Shown piece after piece: positions 42,620-51,955 of a stretch of 64,000 nt of DNA; positions within the stretch are counted from its first letter, which is position 1; each line of letters begins with the position of its first letter. A model generated the notes under the pieces. It saw only the letters and a list, made by a program, of their open reading frames with translations. It was not told where the DNA came from and searched no databases. Made by a program: the position numbers and the translations under genes. Origin of the DNA: Rariloculus sp963665575 (GTDB taxonomy: Bacteria; Pseudomonadota; Gammaproteobacteria; Steroidobacterales; Rariloculaceae); contig CAXXDW010000005.1 in NCBI GenBank assembly GCA_963665575.2, positions 124,001 through 188,000 on the forward strand. The letters are read 5' to 3'.

Positions 42620-42961
42620 ATGGAGCAGTACGCCCACATAGAGCGAACGCTGATTGCCAAGCGCAAGGAAGTTGCGGTTCGCCTCGAGCGAATCAAGAAG
42701 AATCTCACGGCCGGACGCAGCGCCGACTCCCAGGAGCAGGCTCAGGAGCTTGAGAACGCCGAGGTCGTGGATGCGCTCGGTAACGAGGCCCGGTCGGAGC
42801 TGACCCGGATCGCCAAGGCGCTCGATCAGCTCAAGAACGGCGAGTACGGCATCTGTGCGGATTGCGGTGAAGAAATCCCGATGGCGCGGCTCGAGGCGTA
42901 TCCCTTCGCCGACCGCTGCATACGCTGCGCGACTGCCGCCGAACAACGCCTCAGACGCTAG
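42620..42961 (+). CDS. DksA/TraR-family zinc-finger protein
   Basis: The 113-residue protein has a coiled-coil first half (HIERTLIAKRKEVAVRLERI) and a C-terminal C4 zinc finger: CADC, then a 16-residue loop (GEEIPMARLEAYPFAD), then CIRC. This architecture binds the RNA polymerase secondary channel. It is shorter than DksA proper (about 150 residues) and lacks the acidic DxxDxA tip motif seen there, so it is a family member rather than the stringent-response DksA. Start at ATG 42620 has GGAG upstream; the longer frame is not credible. Confidence 0.83.
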   Translation: MEQYAHIERTLIAKRKEVAVRLERIKKNLTAGRSADSQEQAQELENAEVVDALGNEARSELTRIAKALDQLKNGEYGICADCGEEIPMARLEAYPFADRCIRCATAAEQRLRR

Positions 42962-43006
42962 GAGCCCGCGCCGCAGCGTCTTGCGGGACAAGGGGCCCGA
43001 AACCGC

Positions 43007-46000
43007 TCATGCGGCGCTTGCCCGTGGCGGGCTTTCGGCGCGCTCTCCCGGATGTTCGTCCCAGCAGGCGAGCCTTGCATCGCGATCGCGTTCGAAGCGC
43101 TGGACCGCCGCGGCCTTGATCGGGCCGAAGCCGCGCACGGATTGCGGCAGTGCGGCGAGTTCGGCGGCAAGGTCGAGGCGGCGCTCATCAAGTTCGGCTT
43201 CGAACTTGTCGAGCAACGCTTCGTAGTCGGCGATGAGCCGCCGTTCCAGGCGCCGTTCGCCGGTCCAGCCGAAAACATCAAACCCGGTTCCCCGCAAACC
43301 CTTGAGCCTTGCCAACACCTTGAGCAGCACAAGTGCCCAGCCGCCGAAAGCGTACTTTCGCGGTCTTCCGGTGTCGGGATCGCGGCCGGCAATGAGCGGC
43401 GGGGAGAAGTGGAACCGGAACCGGAATGACTCTCCGAACTCCTTGCGCAGGCCCGCCAGAAAGTCCGTCTGCGTGTACAGTCTTGCGACCTCGTATTCGT
43501 CCTTGTAGGCCAGCAGCTTGAAATAGCTGCGGGCGACGGCGTCGGCGAGCGCGGAGCTTCCGGGCCGAAGCCGTTGCTCGAGCGACTCGATTCGGCGCAC
43601 GCGGCTCGCGTAGCGCTCGGCATAGCGCTTGTCCTGGTAGGACTCGAGAAACGTCTCGCGGCGCGCCACGACGTCGTCGAAGGTGCGCGACTGTTCGCGG
43701 CGCCCATCAATGCCGCCGGCCATGGCCTCGACCTCGTCGGGGCTCTCGGCAGTGAACCGGCCCCAGTCAAACGCCCGCTTGTTCTGCTCGACATTGACTC
43801 CGTAGAGCTCGAGCGCCCGGTACAGGGCCTTGCCGGACACGGGCAGCAGGCCGCGCTGGAAAGCGAAACCGAGCAGGAACACATTCGCACCGATGTTGTC
43901 GCCGAGCAGCGCCGAGGCGAGTCGCGTGGCGTCGAGCGTCGACAGCCGGTCCGACCGGCTGTGGCTGCGAAGGTCCGCGAGCAGGCGCTGGCCGGGAAAT
44001 GCGAAGTCGCGCTCGCGAACGAAGCGCGGCGGCATTTCCTCGTGGGTGTTGACGATGACCGCGGATCGCTCCGGCGAGAGCATCGACAGCGACTCGTGCT
44101 CGGCTGCGACGATCAGGTCCGCACCGAGCAGCAGATCTACCTGGCCGGCCGGAATCCTCATGCCGTGTACGCGTTCGCGGTCCGGCGCAACCCGGACGTG
44201 CGAGAAGACGGCGCCGAATTTCTGGGCGAGCCCCGTCTGGTCAAGTTGAAGTACGACGCGACCTTCGAGGTGGGCCGCAAGTGCGATCAGGCCGCTGGCC
44301 GTTACGACGCCGGTGCCGCCGATGCCGGCGATCAGGATGTTGTAGGCCGTACCGAGTTCCGCTGTCTGTGGTTCGGGGAGATCCGGCAGCGTTTCGGATG
44401 CGAGCGGCTTGACAGGATCATGGGCGGCGCCTTCGAGCGTGACAAAGCTCGGGCAGAATCCTTCAAGGCAACTGAAATCCTGGTTGCAGGCGGACTGATT
44501 GATCGTGCGTTTGCGGCCGAACTCGGTTTCCAGTGCCGCAACCGAGAGGCAATTCGAGATCGCGTTGCAGTCGCCGCAGCCCTCGCAGACCAGTTCGTTG
44601 ATCACGACGCGCCGGGTCGGTGCGGCCACGAGCTTCTTCTTGCGCTTGCGGCGCAGTTCCGCGGCACAGGTCTGATCGTAGATCAGCGCCGACACACCCT
44701 CGCACTCGCGCAACTCCCGCTGCAGCGTGTCGAGCCGGCGGCGGTGATGCACGGCGACGCCTTCCGGGAGCCCCGAGTGGCGGCCATGGCTGTCGGGTTC
44801 GTCGCTGACCACGACGATCGGTTCGACGCCTTCGGCGGCCAGTTGATGCGCGACGCGCGCGACGGTGAGATTGCCCTCCACGGGCTGTCCGCCCGTCATT
44901 GCAACGGCATCGTTGAAAAGGATCTTGTAGGTGATGTTGACGTCTGCCGCGACGGCGGCGCGGATCGCCAGGATGCCCGAGTGCGCGTAGGTTCCGTCGC
45001 CGAGGTTCTGGAACACGTGTTTCGTCTCGGTGTACGGCGCCTGGCCGATCCAGGTCGCGCCCTCGCCGCCCATCTGCGAGTACGTGACGTTGTCCCGGTC
45101 CATCCAGGCGGCCATGAAGTGACAGCCGATTCCGCCGACCGCGCGACTGCCTTCAGGGACGCGGGTGGAGGTGTTGTGCGGGCAGCCGGAGCAGAAATGC
45201 GGCATTCTCCGCACGTCGCTGCCGTCGATGAGGGCGAGATTGCGCTCCTGCTCCTCGAGGAAGCGAACGCGCCGGTCGACGTCCGGGCTCGAGTAGAATC
45301 GCTGCATCCGGCGAGCGAGCACGCGGGCAATCCGTGCAGGGGTGAGTTCGCCCGCCGACGGTAAAATCCACTCGCCGTGCTCGTCGTGCTTGCCGATGAT
45401 CAGCGGGCGAAGCTTCGCCTGCCAGTTGTAGAGCTGTTCCTTGAGCTGGTTTTCGATGACGCCGCGCTTTTCCTCCACGACGATGATCTCGTCGAGCCCC
45501 TCGGCGAACTCCCGGATACCGTCCGGTTCGAGCGGCCAGCTCATTCCGACCTTGAAGATATTGATGCCGATTTCCGCGGCGCGACGGCGGCTGATGCCGA
45601 GGTCCTCCAGTGCCTGCAGCACATCGAGATGCGCCTTGCCCGTGGTCACGATACCGAGATTGCGGGAGCTCGAAGCGATCGCGACGTGATTGAGCGCGTT
45701 GGCGCGCGCGAACGCGAGCGCCGCATGGAGCTTGTGGCGCTGCAGCCGGTATTCCTGATCGTTCGGGGGATCGGGCCAGCGAATATTGAGTCCGCCGGGC
45801 GGCATCTCGAATTCGGGTCGGACGATCCGTGGTGCGTCGGGGTCGCTCGAGACGGTCTGGGTCGCGTCGGCGGTTTCCTGGATCACCTTCAGTCCGACCC
45901 AGCAGCCGCTGAATCGCGACAGCGCGAATCCGAAGAGGCCGTAGTCGAGCAGTTCCTGCACATCGGCCGGATTGAGCAACGGCATCATCGCGTCGATGAA

Positions 46001-46489
46001 GGCGTATTCGCTCTGGTGCGCCAGCGACGAGGACTTGCAGGTGTGGTCGTCACCTACGGCGACGAGAACGCCGCCGTGCGCGGACGTGCCGGCCGAATTG
46101 CCGTGCTTGAACGCATCGCCCGACCGGTCGACGCCGGGGCCCTTGCCGTACCACAGCGAGAATACGCCATCGTAACGCGCGCCGGGGAAGAGGTTCGCCT
46201 GCTGCGTGCCCCAGATCGATGTCGCGGCGAGATCCTCGTTGAGTCCGGGCTCGAACCTGACGTGAGAGGCGTCGAGGAAGGGGCGCGCGCGCCACAACTC
46301 CCGGTCGAGTCCACCGAGCGGCGAACCGCGATAGCCGGAAACGAAACCCGCCGTATTCAGATTCTCGCGTTCGTCGCGGTAGCGTTGCGTCAGAAGCAAT
46401 CTGACCAGGGCCTGGAGCCCGGTGAGAAATAATGTGCCCGACTCCAGCCTGTAGCATTCATCCAGACGATCGATTTCGCGCAACTGCAT
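43007..46489 (-). CDS. Indolepyruvate ferredoxin oxidoreductase, fused alpha/gamma subunits
   Basis: A large (1,160-residue) TPP-dependent oxidoreductase that decarboxylates aryl or branched 2-oxo acids to acyl-CoA. The N-terminal part is IorA-like: SGYRGSPLGGLDRELW (pyrimidine-binding), GVLVAVGDDHTCKSSS, then the TPP-binding region MPHFCSGCPHNTSTRVPEG and MGGEGATWIGQAPY. A 4Fe-4S ligand set follows in ELVCEGCGDCNAISNC. The C-terminal part is IorB-like: NILIAGIGGTGVVTASG. Such fusions of 1,150-1,200 residues are common in proteobacteria. The start was set at ATG 46489; a GTG six codons earlier is possible. The electron acceptor is not evident. Confidence 0.88.
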   Translation of the reverse strand: MQLREIDRLDECYRLESGTLFLTGLQALVRLLLTQRYRDERENLNTAGFVSGYRGSPLGGLDRELWRARPFLDASHVRFEPGLNEDLAATSIWGTQQANLFPGARYDGVFSLWYGKGPGVDRSGDAFKHGNSAGTSAHGGVLVAVGDDHTCKSSSLAHQSEYAFIDAMMPLLNPADVQELLDYGLFGFALSRFSGCWVGLKVIQETADATQTVSSDPDAPRIVRPEFEMPPGGLNIRWPDPPNDQEYRLQRHKLHAALAFARANALNHVAIASSSRNLGIVTTGKAHLDVLQALEDLGISRRRAAEIGINIFKVGMSWPLEPDGIREFAEGLDEIIVVEEKRGVIENQLKEQLYNWQAKLRPLIIGKHDEHGEWILPSAGELTPARIARVLARRMQRFYSSPDVDRRVRFLEEQERNLALIDGSDVRRMPHFCSGCPHNTSTRVPEGSRAVGGIGCHFMAAWMDRDNVTYSQMGGEGATWIGQAPYTETKHVFQNLGDGTYAHSGILAIRAAVAADVNITYKILFNDAVAMTGGQPVEGNLTVARVAHQLAAEGVEPIVVVSDEPDSHGRHSGLPEGVAVHHRRRLDTLQRELRECEGVSALIYDQTCAAELRRKRKKKLVAAPTRRVVINELVCEGCGDCNAISNCLSVAALETEFGRKRTINQSACNQDFSCLEGFCPSFVTLEGAAHDPVKPLASETLPDLPEPQTAELGTAYNILIAGIGGTGVVTASGLIALAAHLEGRVVLQLDQTGLAQKFGAVFSHVRVAPDRERVHGMRIPAGQVDLLLGADLIVAAEHESLSMLSPERSAVIVNTHEEMPPRFVRERDFAFPGQRLLADLRSHSRSDRLSTLDATRLASALLGDNIGANVFLLGFAFQRGLLPVSGKALYRALELYGVNVEQNKRAFDWGRFTAESPDEVEAMAGGIDGRREQSRTFDDVVARRETFLESYQDKRYAERYASRVRRIESLEQRLRPGSSALADAVARSYFKLLAYKDEYEVARLYTQTDFLAGLRKEFGESFRFRFHFSPPLIAGRDPDTGRPRKYAFGGWALVLLKVLARLKGLRGTGFDVFGWTGERRLERRLIADYEALLDKFEAELDERRLDLAAELAALPQSVRGFGPIKAAAVQRFERDRDARLACWDEHPGERAESPPRASAA

Positions 46490-46639
46490 ACGGACGCATA
46501 CTCTCACCGCCGTTCCGGGAGCCCGGCGTAACGCTATTATGGCCGTTTATCGTCCCGGCGGCACATACGGCCCGATCGGTGGCGGTCGCCGCAAGGCCGC
46601 TTCGCTGTTCCGGCCCCGGGGTGCCGACAGGCAGGCGCG

Positions 46640-47620
46640 TTACCGCCCCGCAAGGGCCCGAACCAGCACCGCGGCATCGACGTTGCCGCCGGAAACCACA
46701 ACGCCGATACACGAGTGTCGGGCATGACCGCCGCGCAGCGCCGCCGCCAGGGCAACCGCGCCCGACGGTTCGACCACGAGCTTCAGATGACGGGCTGCCA
46801 ATGCGATCGCGTCGAGGACTTCATCGTCCTCGACATCGCATGCGCCGGCAAGCATGTCCTTGTTGATCGCGAAGCTGATTGCGCCGGGCATGGCTGACAT
46901 CAGGCCGTCGCAAAGCGTCCGCGGCAGCGAATCCAGTTTCTGCCGGCTGCCGGCCGCGAGCGAACGCGCGGTATCGTCGTAGCCTTCAGGTTCCACTGCA
47001 TGTATTTCGCACTTCGGGAACACGGCCTTGAGCGCCAGTGAGCACCCCGCGATCAGTCCACCCCCGCCGCAGGGGATGAGCGCCGCGGAAAGATCGAGAT
47101 TGCGTGCCTGCGCCGCGGCGGCAAGCTCCAGGCCGAGCGTGCCCTGGCCCGCGATGACGTCGGGATGGTCGAACGGCGGGACCAGCGCTGCGCCGCGCTC
47201 GTTTGCGACGGAGGCTGCGATCTGCTCGCGATCGTCGCGATATCGATCGAACAGCACAATTTCGGCCCCGAGCCGGCGGACGCTCGACTGCTTGGTTTCA
47301 GGTGCGTCGCGCGGCATGACGATCGTCGCGGGCACGGCAAGCCACTGAGCCGCGAGCGCGACGGCATGCCCATGGTTGCCGGACGAGTACGCCACGACGC
47401 CGGCGCTGCGCTCGCCGTGACCAAGCAGCAGCAGCCGATTCAGCGCGCCGCGTATCTTGAAGCTGCCGCCGTGCTGCAGGCACTCGGCCTTGACGAGCAC
47501 GCGCGTTCCGGCACGCTCGTTGATTACGGCCGATTCGAGCGTCGGCGTTGCGACGAGCCAGTCCTTGAGGCGCAATCGCGCTTCCATGACATCGCCGACG
47601 TCTGGAACGATGCTGCTCAT
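46640..47620 (-). CDS. Threonine/serine ammonia-lyase (PLP-dependent)
   Basis: The 326-residue fold-type II PLP enzyme deaminates threonine or serine to the 2-oxo acid. Motifs are the lysine-bearing HGGSFKIRGALNRLL, SSGNHGHAVALAA, the glycine loop PCGGGGLIAG for phosphate binding, and VVSGGNVDA. It lacks the C-terminal ACT-like regulatory domain of biosynthetic IlvA, so it is of the catabolic or short type; serine racemase is a close alternative. The ATG at 47620 is preceded by AGGGG at short distance; earlier codons are not protein-like. It lies upstream of and co-directional with the indolepyruvate oxidoreductase. Confidence 0.82.
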   Translation of the reverse strand: MSSIVPDVGDVMEARLRLKDWLVATPTLESAVINERAGTRVLVKAECLQHGGSFKIRGALNRLLLLGHGERSAGVVAYSSGNHGHAVALAAQWLAVPATIVMPRDAPETKQSSVRRLGAEIVLFDRYRDDREQIAASVANERGAALVPPFDHPDVIAGQGTLGLELAAAAQARNLDLSAALIPCGGGGLIAGCSLALKAVFPKCEIHAVEPEGYDDTARSLAAGSRQKLDSLPRTLCDGLMSAMPGAISFAINKDMLAGACDVEDDEVLDAIALAARHLKLVVEPSGAVALAAALRGGHARHSCIGVVVSGGNVDAAVLVRALAGR

Positions 47621-47779
47621 TACCCCTGACCAATACCAGCACCGGACCGCAGGGGCAAGCACGGGACGGAACGCGTACCCGCTGACGCAGGGCGAATTCT
47701 TCGCGCCGCGGGCGAATCGATCGTTGCCAACCAGTGCTAAGGTAGCCGCGCTCATCGCAATGGCCACCGGAGCCCGGCT

Positions 47780-49300
47780 TTGACCGCTCGATCCCCGCTG
47801 CTGTCACTTGCAAATGTCGATGCGAGGATCGCGGGGACGCCTGTGCTGCGCGGGATTGGCTGGGAACTCATGAAAGGCGCGCACTGGGGCGTCGTCGGAC
47901 CGAACGGCAGCGGCAAATCGAGCTTGCTCGGTCTCGTCGCGGGGACGCTCTGGCCCGTACCCGGCGCCGGGACTCGCAGCTACAGCTTCGATGGACGATT
48001 GCACCGCGACGCGGTCGAGGCACGGCGTCGAGTCACGCTCGTGGGCCCCGAACTTCAGGATCGTTATGCGAAATGGGGCTGGAACTTCTCCGCGCTCGAT
48101 GTTGTCCTGTCGGGCGTCTTTCGGCAGGACGTACCGCGCAAGCGGGCAAATCCCGCCGAACTGATCCGTGCACGGGCCATGATGCGCGAGTTCGGGCTCG
48201 GTTCACTTGTCGAGCGGCCGTTTCTCGAACTCTCCCGCGGCGAACAGCGGCGGGTGCTGATCGCGCGGAGCATGGCGTTCAGGCCATCGATTCTGCTGCT
48301 CGACGAGCCCGCGGGCGGCCTCGATCGCAATTCCCGCGCGGTTCTCGACAAACTCGTCGCGCGGGTCGGGCGCGCCACGACCATCGTGGCGACGGCCCAC
48401 GCGGCCGCAGACCTGCCTTCGATCGTGACAGCGGTGCTTCACCTGGAGGACGGACGCATCGTGAAGCGCACCACTCATCGTGCGGGTGCATCCGGAGATC
48501 CAGGGTCGCAAGCCCGCGAACACAGCGCTCCGGGTGTCCGGGAAGTTCCTGCGCTCGGAGACTCCGTGGCCGTCCGCAGCAGCGGACCGTTGATCGCGAT
48601 CGACCGCGCCGATGTCTGGCTCGGAGAAAAACGCGTGCTGCATGACATCTGCTGGCGGCTCGAGCCCGGCGAACACTGGCTCGTTCGCGGCGCGAACGGC
48701 GCGGGCAAGAGCTGCTTTCTCAAGCTCATTCACGCGCAGTTGCGGCCGGCGCGCGGCGGCACGGTCCGTTGGCCGGGGCTCGGCGACCCGAGCAGCGTGT
48801 GGGAGCTGCGACGCCAGATCGGTTTCGTTTCCGCGGAATTGCACGCCGAATACCGCTTTCCCTCGACCGTGCACGACTGTGTCGCGTCGGGTTTCGCATC
48901 GAGCATCGGGCTCACGCGGCCGCTCACGGCCCGCCAGGCGAAGACGACGGCCGGGATACTCGAACGATTTGCGCTCTCGGACTACACGTCGCGGCCGCTG
49001 TCCACGCTGTCGTACGGTCAGCTCAGACGAACGCTGCTCGCGCGCATGCTCGTCAACGCGCCTCGGGTGTTGCTGCTTGACGAACCGTTCGAAGGGCTCG
49101 ATGCGCTGAGCCGTGAAGTCGTCCGGACCGAGTTAAACGCGTTTGTCGCCTCCGGAACCCAGCTCGTGTGCGCATCCCACCACAGCGACATCCGCACGCG
49201 CTTCACACACGAACTCGTCATCAAGGACGGTCGAATTGGCGCTGCGACTACCATTCCAACATCGAATGCGCGAGCATCGATCGATGGAGTTGAACGGTAG
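47780..49300 (+). CDS. Tandem ABC ATPase of the ModF/PhrA type
   Basis: The 506-residue soluble protein contains two complete ABC domains. Domain 1 has Walker A GPNGSGKSS, signature LSRGEQRRV and Walker B ILLLDEPAGGLD. Domain 2 has Walker A GANGAGKSC, signature LSYGQLRRT and Walker B VLLLDEPFEGLD. The layout and the GAHWGVVGPNG and GEHWLVRGANG openings match ModF, an accessory ATPase once linked to molybdenum uptake whose exact role is unclear. No molybdate transporter lies nearby. Its end overlaps the start of the next gene by 17 bases, so the two are co-expressed. Confidence 0.78.
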   Translation: MTARSPLLSLANVDARIAGTPVLRGIGWELMKGAHWGVVGPNGSGKSSLLGLVAGTLWPVPGAGTRSYSFDGRLHRDAVEARRRVTLVGPELQDRYAKWGWNFSALDVVLSGVFRQDVPRKRANPAELIRARAMMREFGLGSLVERPFLELSRGEQRRVLIARSMAFRPSILLLDEPAGGLDRNSRAVLDKLVARVGRATTIVATAHAAADLPSIVTAVLHLEDGRIVKRTTHRAGASGDPGSQAREHSAPGVREVPALGDSVAVRSSGPLIAIDRADVWLGEKRVLHDICWRLEPGEHWLVRGANGAGKSCFLKLIHAQLRPARGGTVRWPGLGDPSSVWELRRQIGFVSAELHAEYRFPSTVHDCVASGFASSIGLTRPLTARQAKTTAGILERFALSDYTSRPLSTLSYGQLRRTLLARMLVNAPRVLLLDEPFEGLDALSREVVRTELNAFVASGTQLVCASHHSDIRTRFTHELVIKDGRIGAATTIPTSNARASIDGVER

Positions 49301-50045
49301 AATGGTATTGATCACGGGCGCCGGGCGGGGTCTCGGCGCGGCGATGGCTGTCGGTCTCGCGGCGAAGGGCGCGGACATCGCGCTTGTCGACATCGACGAC
49401 ACCACGCTTGCCGATACGCGCTCGAAGTGCGAGTCCCGGGGCGCCCGCGCGCGCTGCTACACCGCCAACGTTGCGGACGAGGACCAGGTCGCGGCGGTCT
49501 ACGCGCGCACGGTGCGCGACTTCGGCCGGCTTGACGTCTCGATCGCCAACGCCGGCATCCTGCGCGACGGACTGCTCGTCAAGGCCCGGGACGGCGAGGT
49601 CCTGGACAAGCTCCCGCTCTCGGATTGGCAGGCCGTGATCGACGTGAACCTGACCGGTGTGTTCCTGTGCGGGCGCGAGGCCGCCGAGCAGATGATCCGG
49701 CTCGGCAACGGCGGCTGCATCATCAATGTTTCGAGCATCTCCCGGCACGGAAACTTCGGCCAGAGCAACTACTCGGCCGCCAAGGCCGCTGTCGCCGCGT
49801 TGACCGTTGTCTGGGCGAAGGAACTCGCGCGGCACGGCATACGCAGCAACGCGATAGCACCGGGCTTCGTCGAGACCGAAATCCTCGCCGCCATGAGGTC
49901 CGAGATCCTCGAGAAAATGGCTGCGTCGATCCCTGTCGGCCGGATCGGCCGGCCCGAGGAAGTCGCGCACGCGGCCGCCTTCATCATCGAGAACGATTAC
50001 GTCAACGGTCGGTTCATCGAGGTCGACGGGGGCCAGCGGCTCTGA
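49284..50045 (+). CDS. Short-chain dehydrogenase/reductase
   Basis: The 253-residue classical SDR has the NAD(P)-binding TGAGRGLGAAMA near the N-terminus, the SIANAGI strand, catalytic Ser in INVSSISRHG and Tyr-x3-Lys in YSAAKAA. The C-terminal GFVETEILAAM and NGRFIEVDGGQRL resemble FabG-like 3-oxoacyl reductases. The substrate is unknown. A second ATG six codons later is also possible as start. It overlaps the ABC ATPase gene and is convergent with amtB. Confidence 0.82.
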   Translation: MELNGRMVLITGAGRGLGAAMAVGLAAKGADIALVDIDDTTLADTRSKCESRGARARCYTANVADEDQVAAVYARTVRDFGRLDVSIANAGILRDGLLVKARDGEVLDKLPLSDWQAVIDVNLTGVFLCGREAAEQMIRLGNGGCIINVSSISRHGNFGQSNYSAAKAAVAALTVVWAKELARHGIRSNAIAPGFVETEILAAMRSEILEKMAASIPVGRIGRPEEVAHAAAFIIENDYVNGRFIEVDGGQRL

Positions 50046-50133
50046 GCCGCATCAGGTTGCGGATGAGCGTACGACGCTCGAACGGCGGCACGCGGCCGAG
50101 CTCCCCACAGGCTGCGAGCTTGTCTTGCGATGC

Positions 50134-50161
50134 AAAAAAAAGGCGCCACCGAAGTGGCGCC
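50134..50161 (-). terminator. Rho-independent terminator of the amtB operon
   Basis: GGCGCCAC and GTGGCGCC form a perfect eight-base-pair stem with a CGAA tetraloop (50142-50161). On the minus strand the stem is followed by eight U residues (complement of the A run 50134-50141). It lies about 95 bases after the amtB stop, so it ends the porin-glnK-amtB transcript. The rest of the 210-base gap between the converging genes shows nothing recognisable. Confidence 0.9.
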
Positions 50162-50255
50162 GAGTTTGGGAGCGCGAGAGGAAAGGAGGCTGGCCGCGCT
50201 GCTCATGGCAGCCGCCGGCCAGCATAAAAACAAGTGAATCAGATCGGGTCCATCA

Positions 50256-51563
50256 TCAGGTCAGGTTGTAGCCCTGCTCGTCGTGCAGTACGAGGTCGAG
50301 ACCTTCCTCTTCTTCCTCCGCATTGACGCGAAGTCCGATGACGGCATCGAGCACCTTGAGCAGGATGAAGCTGACCACGCCGCAGTAGACGATCGTCGCA
50401 ATGACGCCGACCGCCTGCAGTCCCACCTGGCCGGCGATGGTCGTACCTTCGGCAAGACCTGCGCCGCCGAGTCCGGCATCGACGAAGACACCGGTCAGGA
50501 TCGCGCCGACGATGCCGCCGATGCCGTGCACTCCGAACGCATCGAGCGAGTCGTCGTAGCCCATGGCGTGCTTCACCTTGACAACCGCGAGATAGCACAT
50601 CAGCCCCGATGCCGCGCCGATGACGAGCGCGCCCATGGGTCCGACGAAACCCGAGGCCGGCGTGATCGCGACGAGTCCGGCGACTGCGCCGGAGACCAGG
50701 CCGAGGGCGCTCGGCTTGCCGTGGTTGAACCACTCGAGGAACATCCAGGTCAGCGCCGCCGCTGCAGTTGCGATCTGGGTGACCGCCATGGCCATGCCGG
50801 CCACGCCGTCTGCCGCGAGTTCGCTGCCGGCATTGAAGCCGAACCAGCCGACCCAGAGCATGCCGGCGCCGACCATCGTCAGAACCAGGTTGCTCGGCTT
50901 CATCGCCGTGCGCGGATAGCCGCGGCGCCTGCCGAGAACGATCGCGGCCACAAGGCCTGCGACGCCGGCGTTGATATGGACGACCGTGCCGCCCGCGAAG
51001 TCGAGTACGCCGAGTTCACCGAGCCAACCGCCGCCCCAGACCCAGTGCGCGATGGGTGCGTAGACGATCGTGACCCAAAGCGTCATGAACCAGAGCATCG
51101 CCGAGAACTTCATGCGCTCGGCGAATGCGCCGACGATGAGCGCCGGAGTAATGACCGCAAACGTGAGCTGGAAGATCGAGAAGACGGTCTCCGGGATCGT
51201 GCCGCTCACGACATCGACGCCGACGCCGGACATGAAGGCCTTGCTGAAGTCGCCGATCACGCCGCCGATATCGTTACCGAATGCGAGGCTGTAGACGTAG
51301 AGCGCCCAGAGCACCGTCATCAGGCAGGTGATGGCGAAACACTGCATCATGACCGAGAGCGCGTTCTTGGCCCGCACCATGCCGGCATAGAACAGCGACA
51401 GGCCCGGGATCGTCATGAAGAGCACGAGCGCCGTGGCCGTGAGCATCCAGGCGGTGTCTCCGGAGTCCAGAACGTCCTGCGCCGACGCGATTCCCGGTAC
51501 GGCCACGGCGAGCAGCGACCCGGTGCCGAGCCGCAATCCTTTCTTGCTGAAATTGAACTTCAT
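50256..51563 (-). CDS. amtB: Ammonium transporter AmtB
   Basis: AmtB conducts ammonium/ammonia across the inner membrane and is gated by GlnK. The 435-residue precursor has a signal sequence (LLAVAVPGIASAQ) and 11 transmembrane helices. Conserved elements are FYAGMVRAKNALSVMMQCF, FAERMKFSAMLWF, WVWGGGWLGELGVLDFAGG, TVVHINAGVAGL with the first pore His, and DAFGVHGIGGIVGAILTGV with the second. The start at MKFNFSKKG has GGAGGA about nine bases upstream. It follows glnK by about 20 bases. Confidence 0.93.
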   Translation of the reverse strand: MKFNFSKKGLRLGTGSLLAVAVPGIASAQDVLDSGDTAWMLTATALVLFMTIPGLSLFYAGMVRAKNALSVMMQCFAITCLMTVLWALYVYSLAFGNDIGGVIGDFSKAFMSGVGVDVVSGTIPETVFSIFQLTFAVITPALIVGAFAERMKFSAMLWFMTLWVTIVYAPIAHWVWGGGWLGELGVLDFAGGTVVHINAGVAGLVAAIVLGRRRGYPRTAMKPSNLVLTMVGAGMLWVGWFGFNAGSELAADGVAGMAMAVTQIATAAAALTWMFLEWFNHGKPSALGLVSGAVAGLVAITPASGFVGPMGALVIGAASGLMCYLAVVKVKHAMGYDDSLDAFGVHGIGGIVGAILTGVFVDAGLGGAGLAEGTTIAGQVGLQAVGVIATIVYCGVVSFILLKVLDAVIGLRVNAEEEEEGLDLVLHDEQGYNLT

Positions 51564-51583
51564 CGTATTTGTCCTCCAGTCAG

Positions 51584-51923
51584 TCATAGCGCCTGGTCGC
51601 CGGTCTCACCCGTACGGATCCTCACCGCGTGGTCGAGACTGGAGACAAAGACCTTGCCGTCGCCGATCGAGCCCGTCGATGCGGCACTGACGATGGCCTC
51701 GATGGCCTGGTCGACGAGTGCGTCCGGGACGGCGGCCTCGATTTTCGTCTTGGGTACGAAGTCCACCGAGTATTCCGCACCCCGGTAGAGTTCGGTGTGG
51801 CCCTTCTGCCTGCCGAAACCCTTGACTTCAGTCACCGTGAGTCCCTGTACTCCGGTTTCGCCCAGGGGCCTGGCGAACGTCCTCAAGCTTGAACGGCTTT
51901 ACCACCGCCATAATGAGTTTCAT
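51584..51923 (-). CDS. glnK: Nitrogen regulatory PII protein GlnK (frameshifted in this sequence)
   Basis: GlnK senses 2-oxoglutarate, ATP/ADP and glutamine state and blocks AmtB. The N-terminal frame reads MKLIMAVVKPFKLEDVRQA and then breaks. The adjoining frame continues GETGVQGLTVTEVKGFGRQ, the T-loop HTELYRGAEYSVDFVP with the uridylylated Tyr, and GDGKVFVSSLDHAVRIRTGE. Removing one base from the GGGG run at 51865-51868 restores a perfect 112-residue PII protein, the exact family length. AGGAGAG precedes ATG 51923. A sequencing error is the likeliest cause, since a broken glnK directly before an intact amtB would be odd. Confidence 0.88.
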
Positions 51924-51955
51924 GGTTCTCTCCTTGTGTCGTCGTTGGAGCCGGT

